A stretch of DNA of 64,000 bases, taken from assembly GCA_036625225.1 (NCBI GenBank), contig JAZKUF010000004.1, forward strand, positions 62,001-126,000. The letters run 5' to 3'. Position 1 is the stretch's first letter. The number at the start of each line of letters is the position of its first letter. The position numbers were made by a program, and so were the translations under genes. The notes below the pieces were generated by a model, which was not told the origin of the DNA, made no database searches, and saw only the letters and a list, made by a program, of their open reading frames with translations. Source of the stretch: Accumulibacter jenkinsii. Lineage in GTDB: Bacteria > Pseudomonadota > Gammaproteobacteria > Burkholderiales > Rhodocyclaceae. Below, piece after piece: positions 44,041 to 52,271 of the stretch.

Positions 44041-44230
44041 GCGGAATATCCACCCGACGCGGAATATCCGCACGAGCCGGGATCCAGACGGCCCGGGATA
44101 TCCACACGACGCCGGATATCCACTTGACCCGGGACAACCGCACGGCCCGTGATCCACACGACCGGGGATAGCCGCGCGGCCCGTGCTCCACACGGCGGGG
44201 GATATCCGCGCGGCCCATGATCCGCACGAC
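44041..44230. repeat. Eleven-unit imperfect tandem repeat, alternating 16/18 bp
   Basis: Eleven consecutive units with the pattern CCGGGATATCCRCACGRC, of lengths 18,18,16,18,18,18,16,18,16,18,16, fill 44041-44230 exactly. The 16-bp units lack the AT of ATATCC. No gene contains the array. It directly abuts a REP palindrome at 44231. The 43827-44777 interval otherwise holds only short ORFs without conserved features. Confidence 0.85.
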
Positions 44231-44256
44231 TGTAGGAGCCCGATTCATCGGGCGAT
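44231..44256 (+). repeat. REP-like palindrome, second copy
   Basis: TGTAGGAGCCCGATTCATCG followed by GGCGAT; hairpin GCCCGATTCATCGGGC. It is the same element as at 15713 and 48247, and directly follows the tandem array. Confidence 0.65.
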
Positions 44257-44777
44257 CCATCAAACATGAAAGAAAGACCAACCGCAAGCCAGACCGCTCC
44301 CGAGCTTCAACGTGCCAGCGCGTTCTCCAGAGCCTTCTTGCAAAGTAAAAGCAACACGCTTTTTGCCTGCTATCAGGTCGATGCGGAAACCCGCCTCTCC
44401 ACGGCAAGGTGCGTGAGAAGCGACTCGACCTCGCGCGCGCAAATTTCATGAGGGTGCCGATGGTGGTGGAAAAGGATGAAGCGTCGAATCGTCGGCTCCA
44501 GTCGCTATAGCCCTACTCCGTCCACATGCTATAGTGCTGCATCGAATGCGGTCGCCAAGCTGTTCAAGCAGCCTCCGGGAGTGGCAAAGCCGGGAGGGCA
44601 TTGAAGCAGTTGCAGGAAATCTTAGGGGACGGAGGTCCATGCGCCGCACCATCCTGTTTTATCTGGAATTGGTATCACTGCTATTAAGCTATACAGCATA
44701 TCGACGCAAAGAGTTGCGGCGAATAGGATTGCTACTTCACGGTATGCACATCCACTAACTCAGTCGACTGATCTCTG

Positions 44778-46157
44778 ATGTTACTGCCCCCTCTTTTAGA
44801 CCCTGCTAAATTGTTCTTCTTCATTAATGCCAACGAGGACCTGTATCCTAGCGACCTTCACGAGCTAGAAGCACTTTTCGCTCTTCCGGGTAACCCAGAG
44901 CTCCGCGCAGACAACGTTCATTTCATTCTTTGCCTTTTGCACGATTGTGTTTCCATGGATTTTGAGCGGTACATAAATGACGTATTTTTGCCTTGGACTG
45001 GCTTGAAGCGTAGAACATCAATCCATCGCGAACGTATCCTTCAAGAGTTTTCACGAATCGGCCAATTTAGCGCCGGTTCTCCTGAGAATATGGCGCATCT
45101 GGTGCAACTATACAGAAATATAGTTTCCGACCTTTTTGATCCATACCTGACATTAATTGTCGCTAGTTATCAATTCAAACACGGGTCGTTTACCAATATC
45201 GATAATGCGAACTTGGCACGTGGGGAGCGCAACAAGGTTGAGTACATTTCGGCACGAAATGAGTGTGGGCGGATGCTAATCGGTTACGATGGGCGAGTCC
45301 GCAACGCCATTTCTCATTCAGGCTCCCACGGCGTTACTTACAGAGAAAATGAGATCGTCTTTCGTGACATATCGCGGAGCGTTTCAAGTCGCGTGACTAT
45401 GGTGACTTGGACTGTAGCCGAATTGGAGAAGCGGATTGTCGACCTGTTCGAGTGCATCATCTCGATTGACGCAGTGGAAAACGTTTTTGGAATCGATTGT
45501 CTAGATGGAATAGTTGGAAACGCAAAAACTCTTCTACAGTTTCTTTTATTTCATTCAGACCTAAATGAAAGGCAACGACTCTCGGCTCGCCTAGATTCGG
45601 CATATGCAGCTGTACGCGAGAACTCTTCGCTTTCGACAGAAGAGAAAATTGAAAGATTGGCACCGATAATCTTTTTCCACTGTGGTGCGCGCAAGATGCC
45701 TGTTACATCCTTATCCGTCACTACCCATCAGGAAGTGCTGTCTATTCTTATACCGATAAGTGGTAGCCTCTTGGACGATAGCGCACTGATTGATAGAGCA
45801 ATGGAAATGATGCGGTACGGTGTATTGGCTCAAACCATTTTCCAGAATCTCTTTTCAAGTTACCGAACAATAGAAGTGGTGGGTGAAAACAATGCGTCTC
45901 GGCTTGAAGTAGTTAGCGGAGCCGGCCTGTTAAAGGACTACTGTGATGAAAAAGCTGGGCTCGTAGATCTGCTGAATGATTCTGCCTTCTTTGAAGCTGG
46001 GAGGCCGATTTTGATACAGATCGACTTCGCCGCACTTAGTGACGCTGAGAATAGCTCACTTAATGAACCATTCCCGCGCTACAAGGCCAATGACACTGCA
46101 GACCATACTCTTTGCCGAGGAATGCATAACCCATCATTCCAAGGACGGCCCCGATAA
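44778..46157 (+). CDS. Unknown protein with a HEPN-like RNAISH motif
   Basis: 459 residues, clearly lower in GC than its neighbours. No family was recognised. The centre (about residues 150-190) reads ARNECGRMLIGYDGRVRNAISHSGSHGVTYRENEIVFRD, where R-N-x3-H within a helix-turn before a beta strand resembles the RNase motif of HEPN domains. HEPN proteins are common in toxin and anti-phage systems. There is no signal peptide or membrane segment. It is the first of a run of AT-richer plus-strand genes that seem to be integron cassettes or other accessory DNA. Function as a ribonuclease is inference. Confidence 0.6.
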   Translation: MLLPPLLDPAKLFFFINANEDLYPSDLHELEALFALPGNPELRADNVHFILCLLHDCVSMDFERYINDVFLPWTGLKRRTSIHRERILQEFSRIGQFSAGSPENMAHLVQLYRNIVSDLFDPYLTLIVASYQFKHGSFTNIDNANLARGERNKVEYISARNECGRMLIGYDGRVRNAISHSGSHGVTYRENEIVFRDISRSVSSRVTMVTWTVAELEKRIVDLFECIISIDAVENVFGIDCLDGIVGNAKTLLQFLLFHSDLNERQRLSARLDSAYAAVRENSSLSTEEKIERLAPIIFFHCGARKMPVTSLSVTTHQEVLSILIPISGSLLDDSALIDRAMEMMRYGVLAQTIFQNLFSSYRTIEVVGENNASRLEVVSGAGLLKDYCDEKAGLVDLLNDSAFFEAGRPILIQIDFAALSDAENSSLNEPFPRYKANDTADHTLCRGMHNPSFQGRPR

Positions 46158-46194
46158 AACCGTGTTGCGCCCCTGAATTCAAACGTAGGGCATC

Positions 46195-46725
46195 ATGAAG
46201 ATCCGCACCATTAGCAGCAAGAAGGAGGTGCATCTCCTGGTAGATGCCGTCACCCGATCAGCCGAACGAGCTCTTGAGCAATTTGCGAACATTAGCTCAG
46301 GATCACAGGGCCTACAGGCGCTCTGGTCGATGAAGTTCTCTCAAATCGGCTGCGATCCATTGGATGCGGATTCGCCACTCAACCTGATCGAACAATTGAA
46401 TCAGACGTTCACGTATCTGGCCACTGCGAAGGCACTTGAGTTGTTACTGAAGCTTCACCCGGAGCGTGCACCATTTACGGTCAATCTCGGTACAAGTTCG
46501 GGGTCGGACATTGAATCAACCAATGGGGGAGGCTTGGCGGCTGAGGTCTTCGCAGCAGTGAGCATTTCGAGCAACCGCAAGCTGGCGAAAGACATAGCCA
46601 AAGTGAGCCAGACTGACGCTCAATTGAAGCTTGTTTTCTTCATGTGTCCCGGCTACGAGCAAGGCCGGCAGCGCAAGCTTGATCGTGGCGGCGTCGAAGT
46701 TTGGTCTGTGGGTGGCCAGCTATGA
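46195..46725 (+). CDS. Unknown protein, possibly nuclease-fold
   Basis: 176 residues with no named family. The second half (NLGTSSGSDIESTNGGGLAAEVFAA, then NRKLAKDIAKV and LKLVFFMCPGYEQG) has the spacing of a restriction-endonuclease-like fold, with an Asp, a Glu and a Lys in strand-edge positions. This is tentative. A GTAGGGC sequence ten bases before the ATG matches the 3' core of the attC-like site before the next cassette (GTAGGGT), so the gene probably lies in a cassette. Confidence 0.5.
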   Translation: MKIRTISSKKEVHLLVDAVTRSAERALEQFANISSGSQGLQALWSMKFSQIGCDPLDADSPLNLIEQLNQTFTYLATAKALELLLKLHPERAPFTVNLGTSSGSDIESTNGGGLAAEVFAAVSISSNRKLAKDIAKVSQTDAQLKLVFFMCPGYEQGRQRKLDRGGVEVWSVGGQL

Positions 46726-46780
46726 CGCCCAACTCGGCGGCCGGTTACGTGACACGTTGGGCCTCTTCAATGGATTCGCC

Positions 46781-47439
46781 ATGAAACGTAAATCCGACGT
46801 TCAGCTTTTCAACCGATTGAAGTACCGCTGTCCTCCAGTGGCGCTTTATCTTGAGGACATTACACAGATCGTTGAAGTCCTGGACAATAGAGGCGCTCAG
46901 TACTCCATATCGGACACTGAATATGATTATGAGTCACTGGAGAAGATCAGATCGAACCGCGGTGAAAAGGTAAAGGGGCTAGCAATCACGGCCCGTTTCG
47001 AAGGCGCCTACGATTCACTTACCCTTGAGTTTGAGCGGGGGGCAATATTCCTCCGCTCGAACAAGTCTGAAAAACTCATTGTTCTGTGGCATGAAATTCG
47101 GGACATCTTATCCAGGCGAGCGCCTTGGTATCTTCGTCTCGTGTGTTGGCCTCCCATGCCATATCTCGCCTTCGCGGTGGTATTTTTTTGCCAAAGCAGC
47201 CCGAGTTGTTGGTTGCTTTCCCAACTAAGGCGTATTGGTTGCAGTGGGTTATTCCGGTCATTTTTCTTCTTGCTCTGCTTTCAGCATCGGCTACCCTATG
47301 GCAGCCAGTACTGCATTTGAAGAAGGAACACGAACTGGAAAGCTTCTTCGGGCGCAATGCTGAAAGACTAATTGTCGGTTTTATTGGGTCGATTTTCGGC
47401 GCAGTCGCGAAGGTCATCTTCGACAAGCTTTTCACATGA
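46781..47439 (+). pseudogene. Membrane protein gene with apparent frameshift
   Basis: From the ATG at 46781 (MKRKSDVQLFNRLKYRC) one frame reads a soluble region of about 110 residues up to RRAPWYLRLV. A different frame then continues (AFPTKAYWLQWVIPVIFLLALL, and GFIGSIFGAVAKVIFDKLF) with two clear hydrophobic segments, ending at 47439. The switch lies at about 47120-47210. The two parts together would give a membrane-anchored protein of about 215 residues of unknown function. The original frame instead runs on to 47320 with no sensible content, so a base gain or loss is likely. Confidence 0.5.
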
Positions 47440-47458
47440 CCCAAATTTGCGCTGCGAG

Positions 47459-47528
47459 GCCCAACCCATCAATCCACTGGACGCTGCGCGACAAAGCCGC
47501 GCGGCGCCGGTGATTTCAGACGTAGGGT
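47459..47528 (+). other. attC-like integron recombination site
   Basis: A 70-bp imperfect palindrome begins GCCCAAC (matching RYYYAAC) just after the preceding gene and ends GTAGGGT (six of seven of GTTRRRY) 6 bases before the next start. Inner arms GGACGCTGCGCG and CGCGCGGCGCC pair around ACAAAGC. The segment is clearly related to the sites at 48134 and 61103. Confidence 0.6.
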
Positions 47529-47534
47529 TCTCCC

Positions 47535-48143
47535 GTGACAACGCGCACCAACTTCGTCTTCGTCGATTTTGAGAATGTCCAGCCAAAGGACATTAACCTG
47601 CTCAAGGACGGGCCGTTCAAGGTCAAAGTTTTTCTCGGAGCCAACCAATCAAAGATTCCCATTTCGTTAGCTGCCGCCCTTCAATCGCTGGGTGACAACG
47701 CCGAATACATCGTTCTCGAAACGGCCGGAAACAATGCTCTCGACTTTCACATTGCCTATTACATCGGTGCTTTGTCGGTGAGCGAACCGGCCGCCTTCTT
47801 CCATGTCATCTCGAAAGACACAGGGTTTGATTCGCTGCTGAAATATCTCAAAGGGAAAAAGATCTTTGCCCAGCGATCTGTTTGCATTGCCGACATTCCC
47901 TATTTCAAGCCCGTGCTTCCTGCCACGCCAGATGCCCAAGTCGAAGCCGTCATTGCAGACCTCATTCGTCGCAAAGAATCGAAGCCAAAAACACAAAAGA
48001 CCTTACTGAGCACCCTCCATGCATTGTTCAAAAAGGAGCTTCCCGAGCAACAGCTGGCCGCATTGTTTGCTGCGCTGTGCAAGCGTGGCGTCGTCAAGGT
48101 GGAGGGAAGCAATGTGTCCTATGCCCTGCCAACCGAACCCTAA
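47535..48143 (+). CDS. PIN/NYN-like domain protein
   Basis: 202 residues from a GTG. The N-terminus TNFVFVDFENVQPKDI has the Asp and Glu of PIN/NYN nucleases. It is followed by NALDFHIAYYIG and ISKDTGFDSLLKYLKGK, which hold further conserved acidic residues, so a metal-dependent RNase is likely. The C-terminus (KTQKTLLSTLHALFKKE ... LFAALCKRGVVKVEGSNVSY) looks like a winged helix. It lies between two attC-like sites, the layout expected of a gene cassette. Confidence 0.7.
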   Translation: MTTRTNFVFVDFENVQPKDINLLKDGPFKVKVFLGANQSKIPISLAAALQSLGDNAEYIVLETAGNNALDFHIAYYIGALSVSEPAAFFHVISKDTGFDSLLKYLKGKKIFAQRSVCIADIPYFKPVLPATPDAQVEAVIADLIRRKESKPKTQKTLLSTLHALFKKELPEQQLAALFAALCKRGVVKVEGSNVSYALPTEP

Positions 48144-48210
48144 AATGGCGGTCGACCTCGCGCCCTTCGGTCGCCGTACGCTGCGCGATGGAGCAGCGGG
48201 CAGCGCCTTG
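48134..48210 (+). other. Truncated attC-like site
   Basis: The stretch after the PIN gene (ACCCTAAAATGGCGGTCGACC, then GTACGCTGCGCGAT and CAGCGCC) matches most of the attC-like site at 61103-61189, including the shared TCGACCTCGC and GGTCGC blocks. It lacks the 3' core; a changed base turns the expected AAC into AAA at the 5' core. Confidence 0.5.
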
Positions 48211-48246
48211 ATCACCCTTCCGGCCTCCTGCCGGACGTTCGCCAGA

Positions 48247-48325
48247 TCGCCCGATGAATCGGGCTCCTACAGTGGTCGTGTGGATCACGCGGCTTGCTCC
48301 TGTAGGAGCCCGCTTCTTCGGGCGA
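48247..48325. repeat. Inverted pair of REP-like palindromes
   Basis: A minus-oriented copy at 48247-48272 (complement of TGTAGGAGCCCGATTCATCG plus GGCGAT) and a plus copy at 48301-48325 with a CTTCTT loop face each other across 28 bases, like a BIME. They separate the last cassette remnant from the cold-shock gene. Confidence 0.65.
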
Positions 48326-48419
48326 CAGGTGCCTGGCGGAATAGCGGTGGGCCGGAGCGATGATCAAGACCCCGCACAGCGCCGGCCACCTTGAACCTTG
48401 ACCCTCAGAAAGGACACCC

Positions 48420-49040
48420 ATGCGATACCAAGGCAGGATCACCGAATGGAAGGACGACAAGGGCTTCGGCTTTGTGGCGCCGAATGGCGGCGGCCCGAGG
48501 GTGTTCGTCCATATCAAGTCATTCTCGAACCGGCAGCGCCGACCGGTCGGTGACGAGCTGGTCACCTACGAACTTACCGCTGATTCGGGCGGCAGACCGC
48601 AAGGGGTGAACATCGCATTCGTTGGCGACCGCTCATCGTCGCCGCCGGCAATCGCGCCCGGCCCCGGGCTGCTGGCATTGAGTTTCGCAGTCGTCTTCCT
48701 CGTATTCATGGCGGGGGCAGTGGCGGTGGGCAAGTTACCTTTTCTGGTGCTCATCGCATACCTTGTGGTGAGCTGTGTGGCATACCTGGCTTACGAGTTC
48801 GACAAAGCTGCGGCGCAGAATGGGCAGTGGAGAACGCAGGAGAGTACATTGCACCTCTTCAGTTTGCTGGGTGGGTGGCCGGGTGCCATGCTTGCCCAGA
48901 AAAGACTTCGCCACAAGACGCGCAAGCAATCGTTTCAGCTGACGTATTGGGCGACGGTGGTACTGAACTGCGCTGGCCTGGGTTGGCTGCTTTCGCCATC
49001 AGGGATGCGCATCATCAAGACCGCCCTCGGTATCGCTTGA
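48420..49040 (+). CDS. Cold-shock domain plus DUF1294 membrane protein
   Basis: 206 residues. Residues 1-66 are a cold-shock OB fold (GRITEWKDDKGFGFVAPNGGGPRVFVHIKSF, with both RNP motifs). Then come two transmembrane helices (LLALSFAVVFLVFMAGAVAV and FLVLIAYLVVSCVAYLAYEF). The DUF1294 block TQESTLHLFSLLGGWPGAMLAQKRLRHKTRKQSF follows and a last helix ends the protein. This fusion is common in proteobacteria. The nucleic-acid-binding part would face the cytoplasm. An AGAAAGGA ribosome site precedes the ATG. Confidence 0.88.
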   Translation: MRYQGRITEWKDDKGFGFVAPNGGGPRVFVHIKSFSNRQRRPVGDELVTYELTADSGGRPQGVNIAFVGDRSSSPPAIAPGPGLLALSFAVVFLVFMAGAVAVGKLPFLVLIAYLVVSCVAYLAYEFDKAAAQNGQWRTQESTLHLFSLLGGWPGAMLAQKRLRHKTRKQSFQLTYWATVVLNCAGLGWLLSPSGMRIIKTALGIA

Positions 49041-49052
49041 GGGCTGACGCCA

Positions 49053-49262
49053 CGCTGGGCCTTTTTCGCGCATCCGGAACGGTCAATCATGCCCACAAGA
49101 AGCCGCGCAAACTGAGGGCCGCTGAACTCAAGCGAGACTTTGACCGGATATTCACCGCGCAGGTTACGAAGCAGGTCCTGGATCAGGATCCTGCGGACCT
49201 GTTCGAAAACGCGCAGGGCGTCATGTTGGGTGACGGCGCGGTCTGGGCGGCGGGGGTCTGCG
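49053..49262 (+). pseudogene. Gene remnant interrupted by IS66 copy 2 (5' part)
   Basis: An open frame without a start codon reads TVNHAHKKPRKLRAAELKRDFDRI ... DLFENAQGVMLGDGAVWAAGVC up to the IS end. Beyond the IS, using one copy of the 8-bp duplication, it continues ENRRGQKPSLLILVVNLQAK and stops at 52261-52263. The joined C-terminus (GVMLGDGAVWAAGVCE then a strand ending in VVNL) resembles short secreted or hypothetical domains with GxVWF..C motifs; the family is not identified. The 5' end seems already lost before the IS arrived. Confidence 0.6.
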
Positions 49263-49345
49263 GTGTCCTTCCGGCAAGATTGCATGAAATCGCTGGACGT
49301 CCTTGGTAAGGTTGGCTGCGAATTCAACCTGAAGAGGAGCGGCAG

Positions 49346-49774
49346 ATGGACAACCTGGAGAAGGTGGCGGCAGTAGGTTCTGGCGAGAGCCTGGCGGAGG
49401 TACGGGAGCGGTTCAAGGGCTGGCGTGAAACGCGGGGACGCGGGGAGCACATTCCTCGATCGTTGTGGGCGGCGGCGGTTGGCATCGCACGAGAACACGG
49501 CCTGCACGTCACCGCGCGGGAACTCCAGCTGAATTATGAAGGGTTGAAGCGGCGCCAGCAGGGGCAGGCCGGGGGGGCGCTCGGGACCAGGGGAAATGAA
49601 ACCCGGTTCGTCGAATTGACGGTGTCGCCCGCCCAGGAGCCCGTCGCTCAGCGCCTCTGCGAGTGCACGATAGAACTCGAGAACCCACGCGGCGCCAAGA
49701 TGCGGGTGGAACTCAATGGCCCGGGCCTGGCCGGTCTCGCCGGCCTGTGCAGCGCCTTCTGGTGCGCCGCATGA
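49346..49774 (+). CDS. tnpA: IS66 accessory protein TnpA, copy 2
   Basis: 142 residues, identical to the copy at 12798-13226. It starts at ATG (MDNLEKVAAVGSGESLAEVRE) and overlaps tnpB by 4 bases. It is the first gene from the left terminal repeat of the element and is expected to provide the small DNA-binding accessory function. Confidence 0.87.
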   Translation: MDNLEKVAAVGSGESLAEVRERFKGWRETRGRGEHIPRSLWAAAVGIAREHGLHVTARELQLNYEGLKRRQQGQAGGALGTRGNETRFVELTVSPAQEPVAQRLCECTIELENPRGAKMRVELNGPGLAGLAGLCSAFWCAA

Positions 49775-50124
49775 TCCAGATCACGCCGCACATGCGTCTC
49801 CTGGTCGCGGTCGAACCGATCGATTTTCGGGCCGGCATCGATGGGCTGGCCGGCATCTGCCGGCAGCGCCTGGCGGCCGATCCGTTCAGCGGCGGGCTGT
49901 TCATCTTCCGCAACCGCGCACGGACAGCGATCAAGATTCTGGTCTACGATGGCCAGGGTTTCTGGCTCTGCCAGAAGCGTCTGTCGAGTGGCCGGTTTGC
50001 CTTCTGGCCCGATGGTACGGCGCCGCTCCAGCCGCTTCAGGCTTGCGAGCTGCAGGTGCTGCTGATGGCCGGCGACCCCACGCGGACCCGCGCGGCGCCG
50101 GCCTGGCGCCGCCTCGCGGCGTAG
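49771..50124 (+). CDS. tnpB: IS66 accessory protein TnpB, copy 2
   Basis: 117 residues, identical to the copy at 12448-12801. The IS66 Orf2 core RAGIDGLAGICRQRL and GLFIFRNRART is intact. Translation is coupled to tnpA through an ATGA overlap. About 135 non-coding bases then separate it from the convergent tnpC. Confidence 0.9.
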   Translation: MIQITPHMRLLVAVEPIDFRAGIDGLAGICRQRLAADPFSGGLFIFRNRARTAIKILVYDGQGFWLCQKRLSSGRFAFWPDGTAPLQPLQACELQVLLMAGDPTRTRAAPAWRRLAA

Positions 50125-50260
50125 GGTCGCCAGCGCTCAGGTGATTTCAGGAAATTCCTCTACCCGCCAAGCCGAGGAAGCAGGCGGCCACAGGCGGATG
50201 CATCTACCCGCTTCTCCACGATTAGGCAGAATACCGGTACGAGGTTTGTTGGAAATCGCC

Positions 50261-51895
50261 TCAGGTGGCGGCAAGTTGCTGGTGGTAATTCCAGGGCAGC
50301 CACTGCGCCGCCTGGGCCAGCACCTGGCTGACGTTTTTGTGCAAGGCCTGCAGATAGGCGAACGGATTGACCCGACAGAGCTCGCACGTATGGATCAGGC
50401 TCATGTAGACGTCCCCCACCTCGGCCCCCTTCGGGGTCTTGTAGAACATCGAATTCTTGCGATGCATGATCGCCCGCTTGAGTGCCCTTTCGGCGAGGTT
50501 GTTGTCCAGGGGGGCGCCGGCCTGGCGTAGAAAGAGCGTCATGCCGTCCCAGTGCTTGATCAGATAGGTCAGGGCCTTGCCCAGACTGCTGTGCGGCTCG
50601 ACGAGCGACTTCGCGAACTGATCCCCGATCCAGTCACGCATGGCCTGCATCGGCGGGCCGCTGTGTTCCTGGTGGTAGAGCAGGCGCTCGTCGGGCGACA
50701 TCGCTTTCGCCTGGCAATGCGCCTCGTGGGCATAGACCTGGGCCAGGGTCTCGATCACATAGCGGCAGTGCTCGGGGAAATGCGGCACCAGATCGACAAA
50801 ACGGCGGCGGCCATGAGCGATGCATTTGCCGATGATCGTCGCGAACTCGCCGACGAAGTTGCTCGCGAGCGCATCGCTCATCTGCATCGGGATTGCCAGC
50901 CCCGGCTCCCGCTTCGCGAGGACCGCCGAGAGGTTCTGCCCGGCGTGGGGGTGACCGGTGAAATACAGCGCCACGTGCTTGCCCTCATCGAGCACGGCGA
51001 CGATGCTGGAAGTATTGATCGCCTTGCGCTTCGCTTCCAGGCTGGCGGCTTCGATCTGCTTCCTCTCGGCGATCAGCGACAGGATCTTCATCGGGGTGTC
51101 GTCGCAGTGCAGCAGATCAGCCTGTCCGGCCTCGCGAATCAGCTCGTCGAAGACGGCGCGCGGCGCCGGTACCGCCTGAGAGAGGATGTCCCACTGCGTC
51201 GAATCCGGTAGTGGCACGTTGAGGCTCGCCTGCAGCCCTTCGATGCGATGGAACGGCATCCCGCTGCCGTAGCGCAACTGGGCGAGCAGGCTCGCACAGC
51301 TGGGGTCATATTTCGACGCGCAGACGCCTTCGGGCAGCGGCGCCACGTAGGTCGTCTCGCACATCCGGCAGCGCAGGGTTTCCAGGCGGTAGATCGTGGC
51401 GTCAATCGGTGGCTGGCCGACCACTTTGACGACGATGCGGGGAGGCGAGGCATAGACCTTGGCCTGGTCGCAGTTCGGGCAGGGATCGCCGGCCTTCAGA
51501 CCCGGAAGCTTCACTTCGATGACCTGCGAATCGACATACTTCGCCGCGCTATTGCGGCCGTGGCCTGGCTTCGGGGGACTCGCTTCGGCGGGCGCGGTCT
51601 CTCCGGCCGCGGTCTCTCCGGGCGCGGCCGCATCCGCAGCGGCGGGTATTTCGTCCGTCTGGGGGAGCGGCTTTAGGAGATGGCGTTTGCTCTCGGTCGG
51701 GGCGCCGAACACCATCTGTCGAAAACGCGCCAGCGAGAGCTTCGTGTTCTGCAGGGCCTGCATGACGAAGACAAAGGTCGAGAGGATCTGGCTGAGCCGG
51801 GCGTACTGCGGGGCCGGAAACACCGGTTTCGCGAGGGCCAGCAGTTCGTCGATCTGCGCTGGCGTGACATCGACCTGTTCAGGCGGTTTCTTCAT
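50261..51895 (-). CDS. tnpC: IS66 family transposase TnpC, copy 2
   Basis: Identical to the copy at 10677-12311, with zinc-finger Cys pairs, HCDDTP and PLDNNLAERALK catalytic segments all intact, so both copies may be active. It converges on tnpA-tnpB as in copy 1, which shows that this gene arrangement belongs to the element itself and is not a local rearrangement. Confidence 0.92.
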   Translation of the reverse strand: MKKPPEQVDVTPAQIDELLALAKPVFPAPQYARLSQILSTFVFVMQALQNTKLSLARFRQMVFGAPTESKRHLLKPLPQTDEIPAAADAAAPGETAAGETAPAEASPPKPGHGRNSAAKYVDSQVIEVKLPGLKAGDPCPNCDQAKVYASPPRIVVKVVGQPPIDATIYRLETLRCRMCETTYVAPLPEGVCASKYDPSCASLLAQLRYGSGMPFHRIEGLQASLNVPLPDSTQWDILSQAVPAPRAVFDELIREAGQADLLHCDDTPMKILSLIAERKQIEAASLEAKRKAINTSSIVAVLDEGKHVALYFTGHPHAGQNLSAVLAKREPGLAIPMQMSDALASNFVGEFATIIGKCIAHGRRRFVDLVPHFPEHCRYVIETLAQVYAHEAHCQAKAMSPDERLLYHQEHSGPPMQAMRDWIGDQFAKSLVEPHSSLGKALTYLIKHWDGMTLFLRQAGAPLDNNLAERALKRAIMHRKNSMFYKTPKGAEVGDVYMSLIHTCELCRVNPFAYLQALHKNVSQVLAQAAQWLPWNYHQQLAAT

Positions 51896-52193
51896 GCGAG
51901 CGCTGATCGCCGCGGGCGACAGTCCTTGACCCACGGATAGCCCAGGTTCCACCCTTCACACCCCGGCTTCGACCCGGTCTTGCGACTCGACGCCGGATGA
52001 TCGGCGATCGACGGGCGGATGAAGACGAGATCGTCTTCGGAAATCTGCCGGTGTCGGTCCCTCGGGGGCGTGTGCATGTGCCGCACCATACCCGATTTGA
52101 GCGTGGAACGTCAGCTGAAAGTGCAAATATTTGATCGCGGGAGGCTTCCGGCGGCCTTGTCCAGGGCGTTTTGCAGCTTTGCCGGAGGGACAC

Positions 52194-52263
52194 GGTCTGC
52201 GAGAACCGGAGGGGTCAGAAGCCCAGCTTGCTCATCCTCGTCGTCAACCTGCAGGCGAAATAA
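52194..52263 (+). pseudogene. Gene remnant interrupted by IS66 copy 2 (3' part)
   Basis: Following the second GGTCTGCG duplication, codons read ENRRGQKPSLLILVVNLQAK and end at TAA (52261-52263). It is the continuation of the frame at 49053-49262. The stop lies just before the convergent yoeB gene end. Confidence 0.55.
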
Positions 52264-52271
52264 ACACGCGC

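Larger units (their letters stand above)
49263..52193. mobile_element. IS66-family insertion sequence, copy 2 (inverted relative to copy 1)
   Basis: 2931 bp with the same terminal repeats as copy 1 and identical predicted proteins. It is flanked on both sides by GGTCTGCG (49255-49262 and 52194-52201), a perfect 8-bp target duplication as expected for IS66. It inserted into a gene remnant whose frame continues across the element when one duplication copy is removed. Confidence 0.96.

Noticed and set aside
44041..44230. CRISPR array
   Set aside because: Repeats are directly adjacent 16/18-bp units with no unique spacers and there are no cas genes.
10379..52193. A 42-kb composite transposon bounded by the two IS66 copies
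   Set aside because: Copy 2 has its own perfect 8-bp duplication and copy 1 sits inside a local rhs gene, so each inserted independently.
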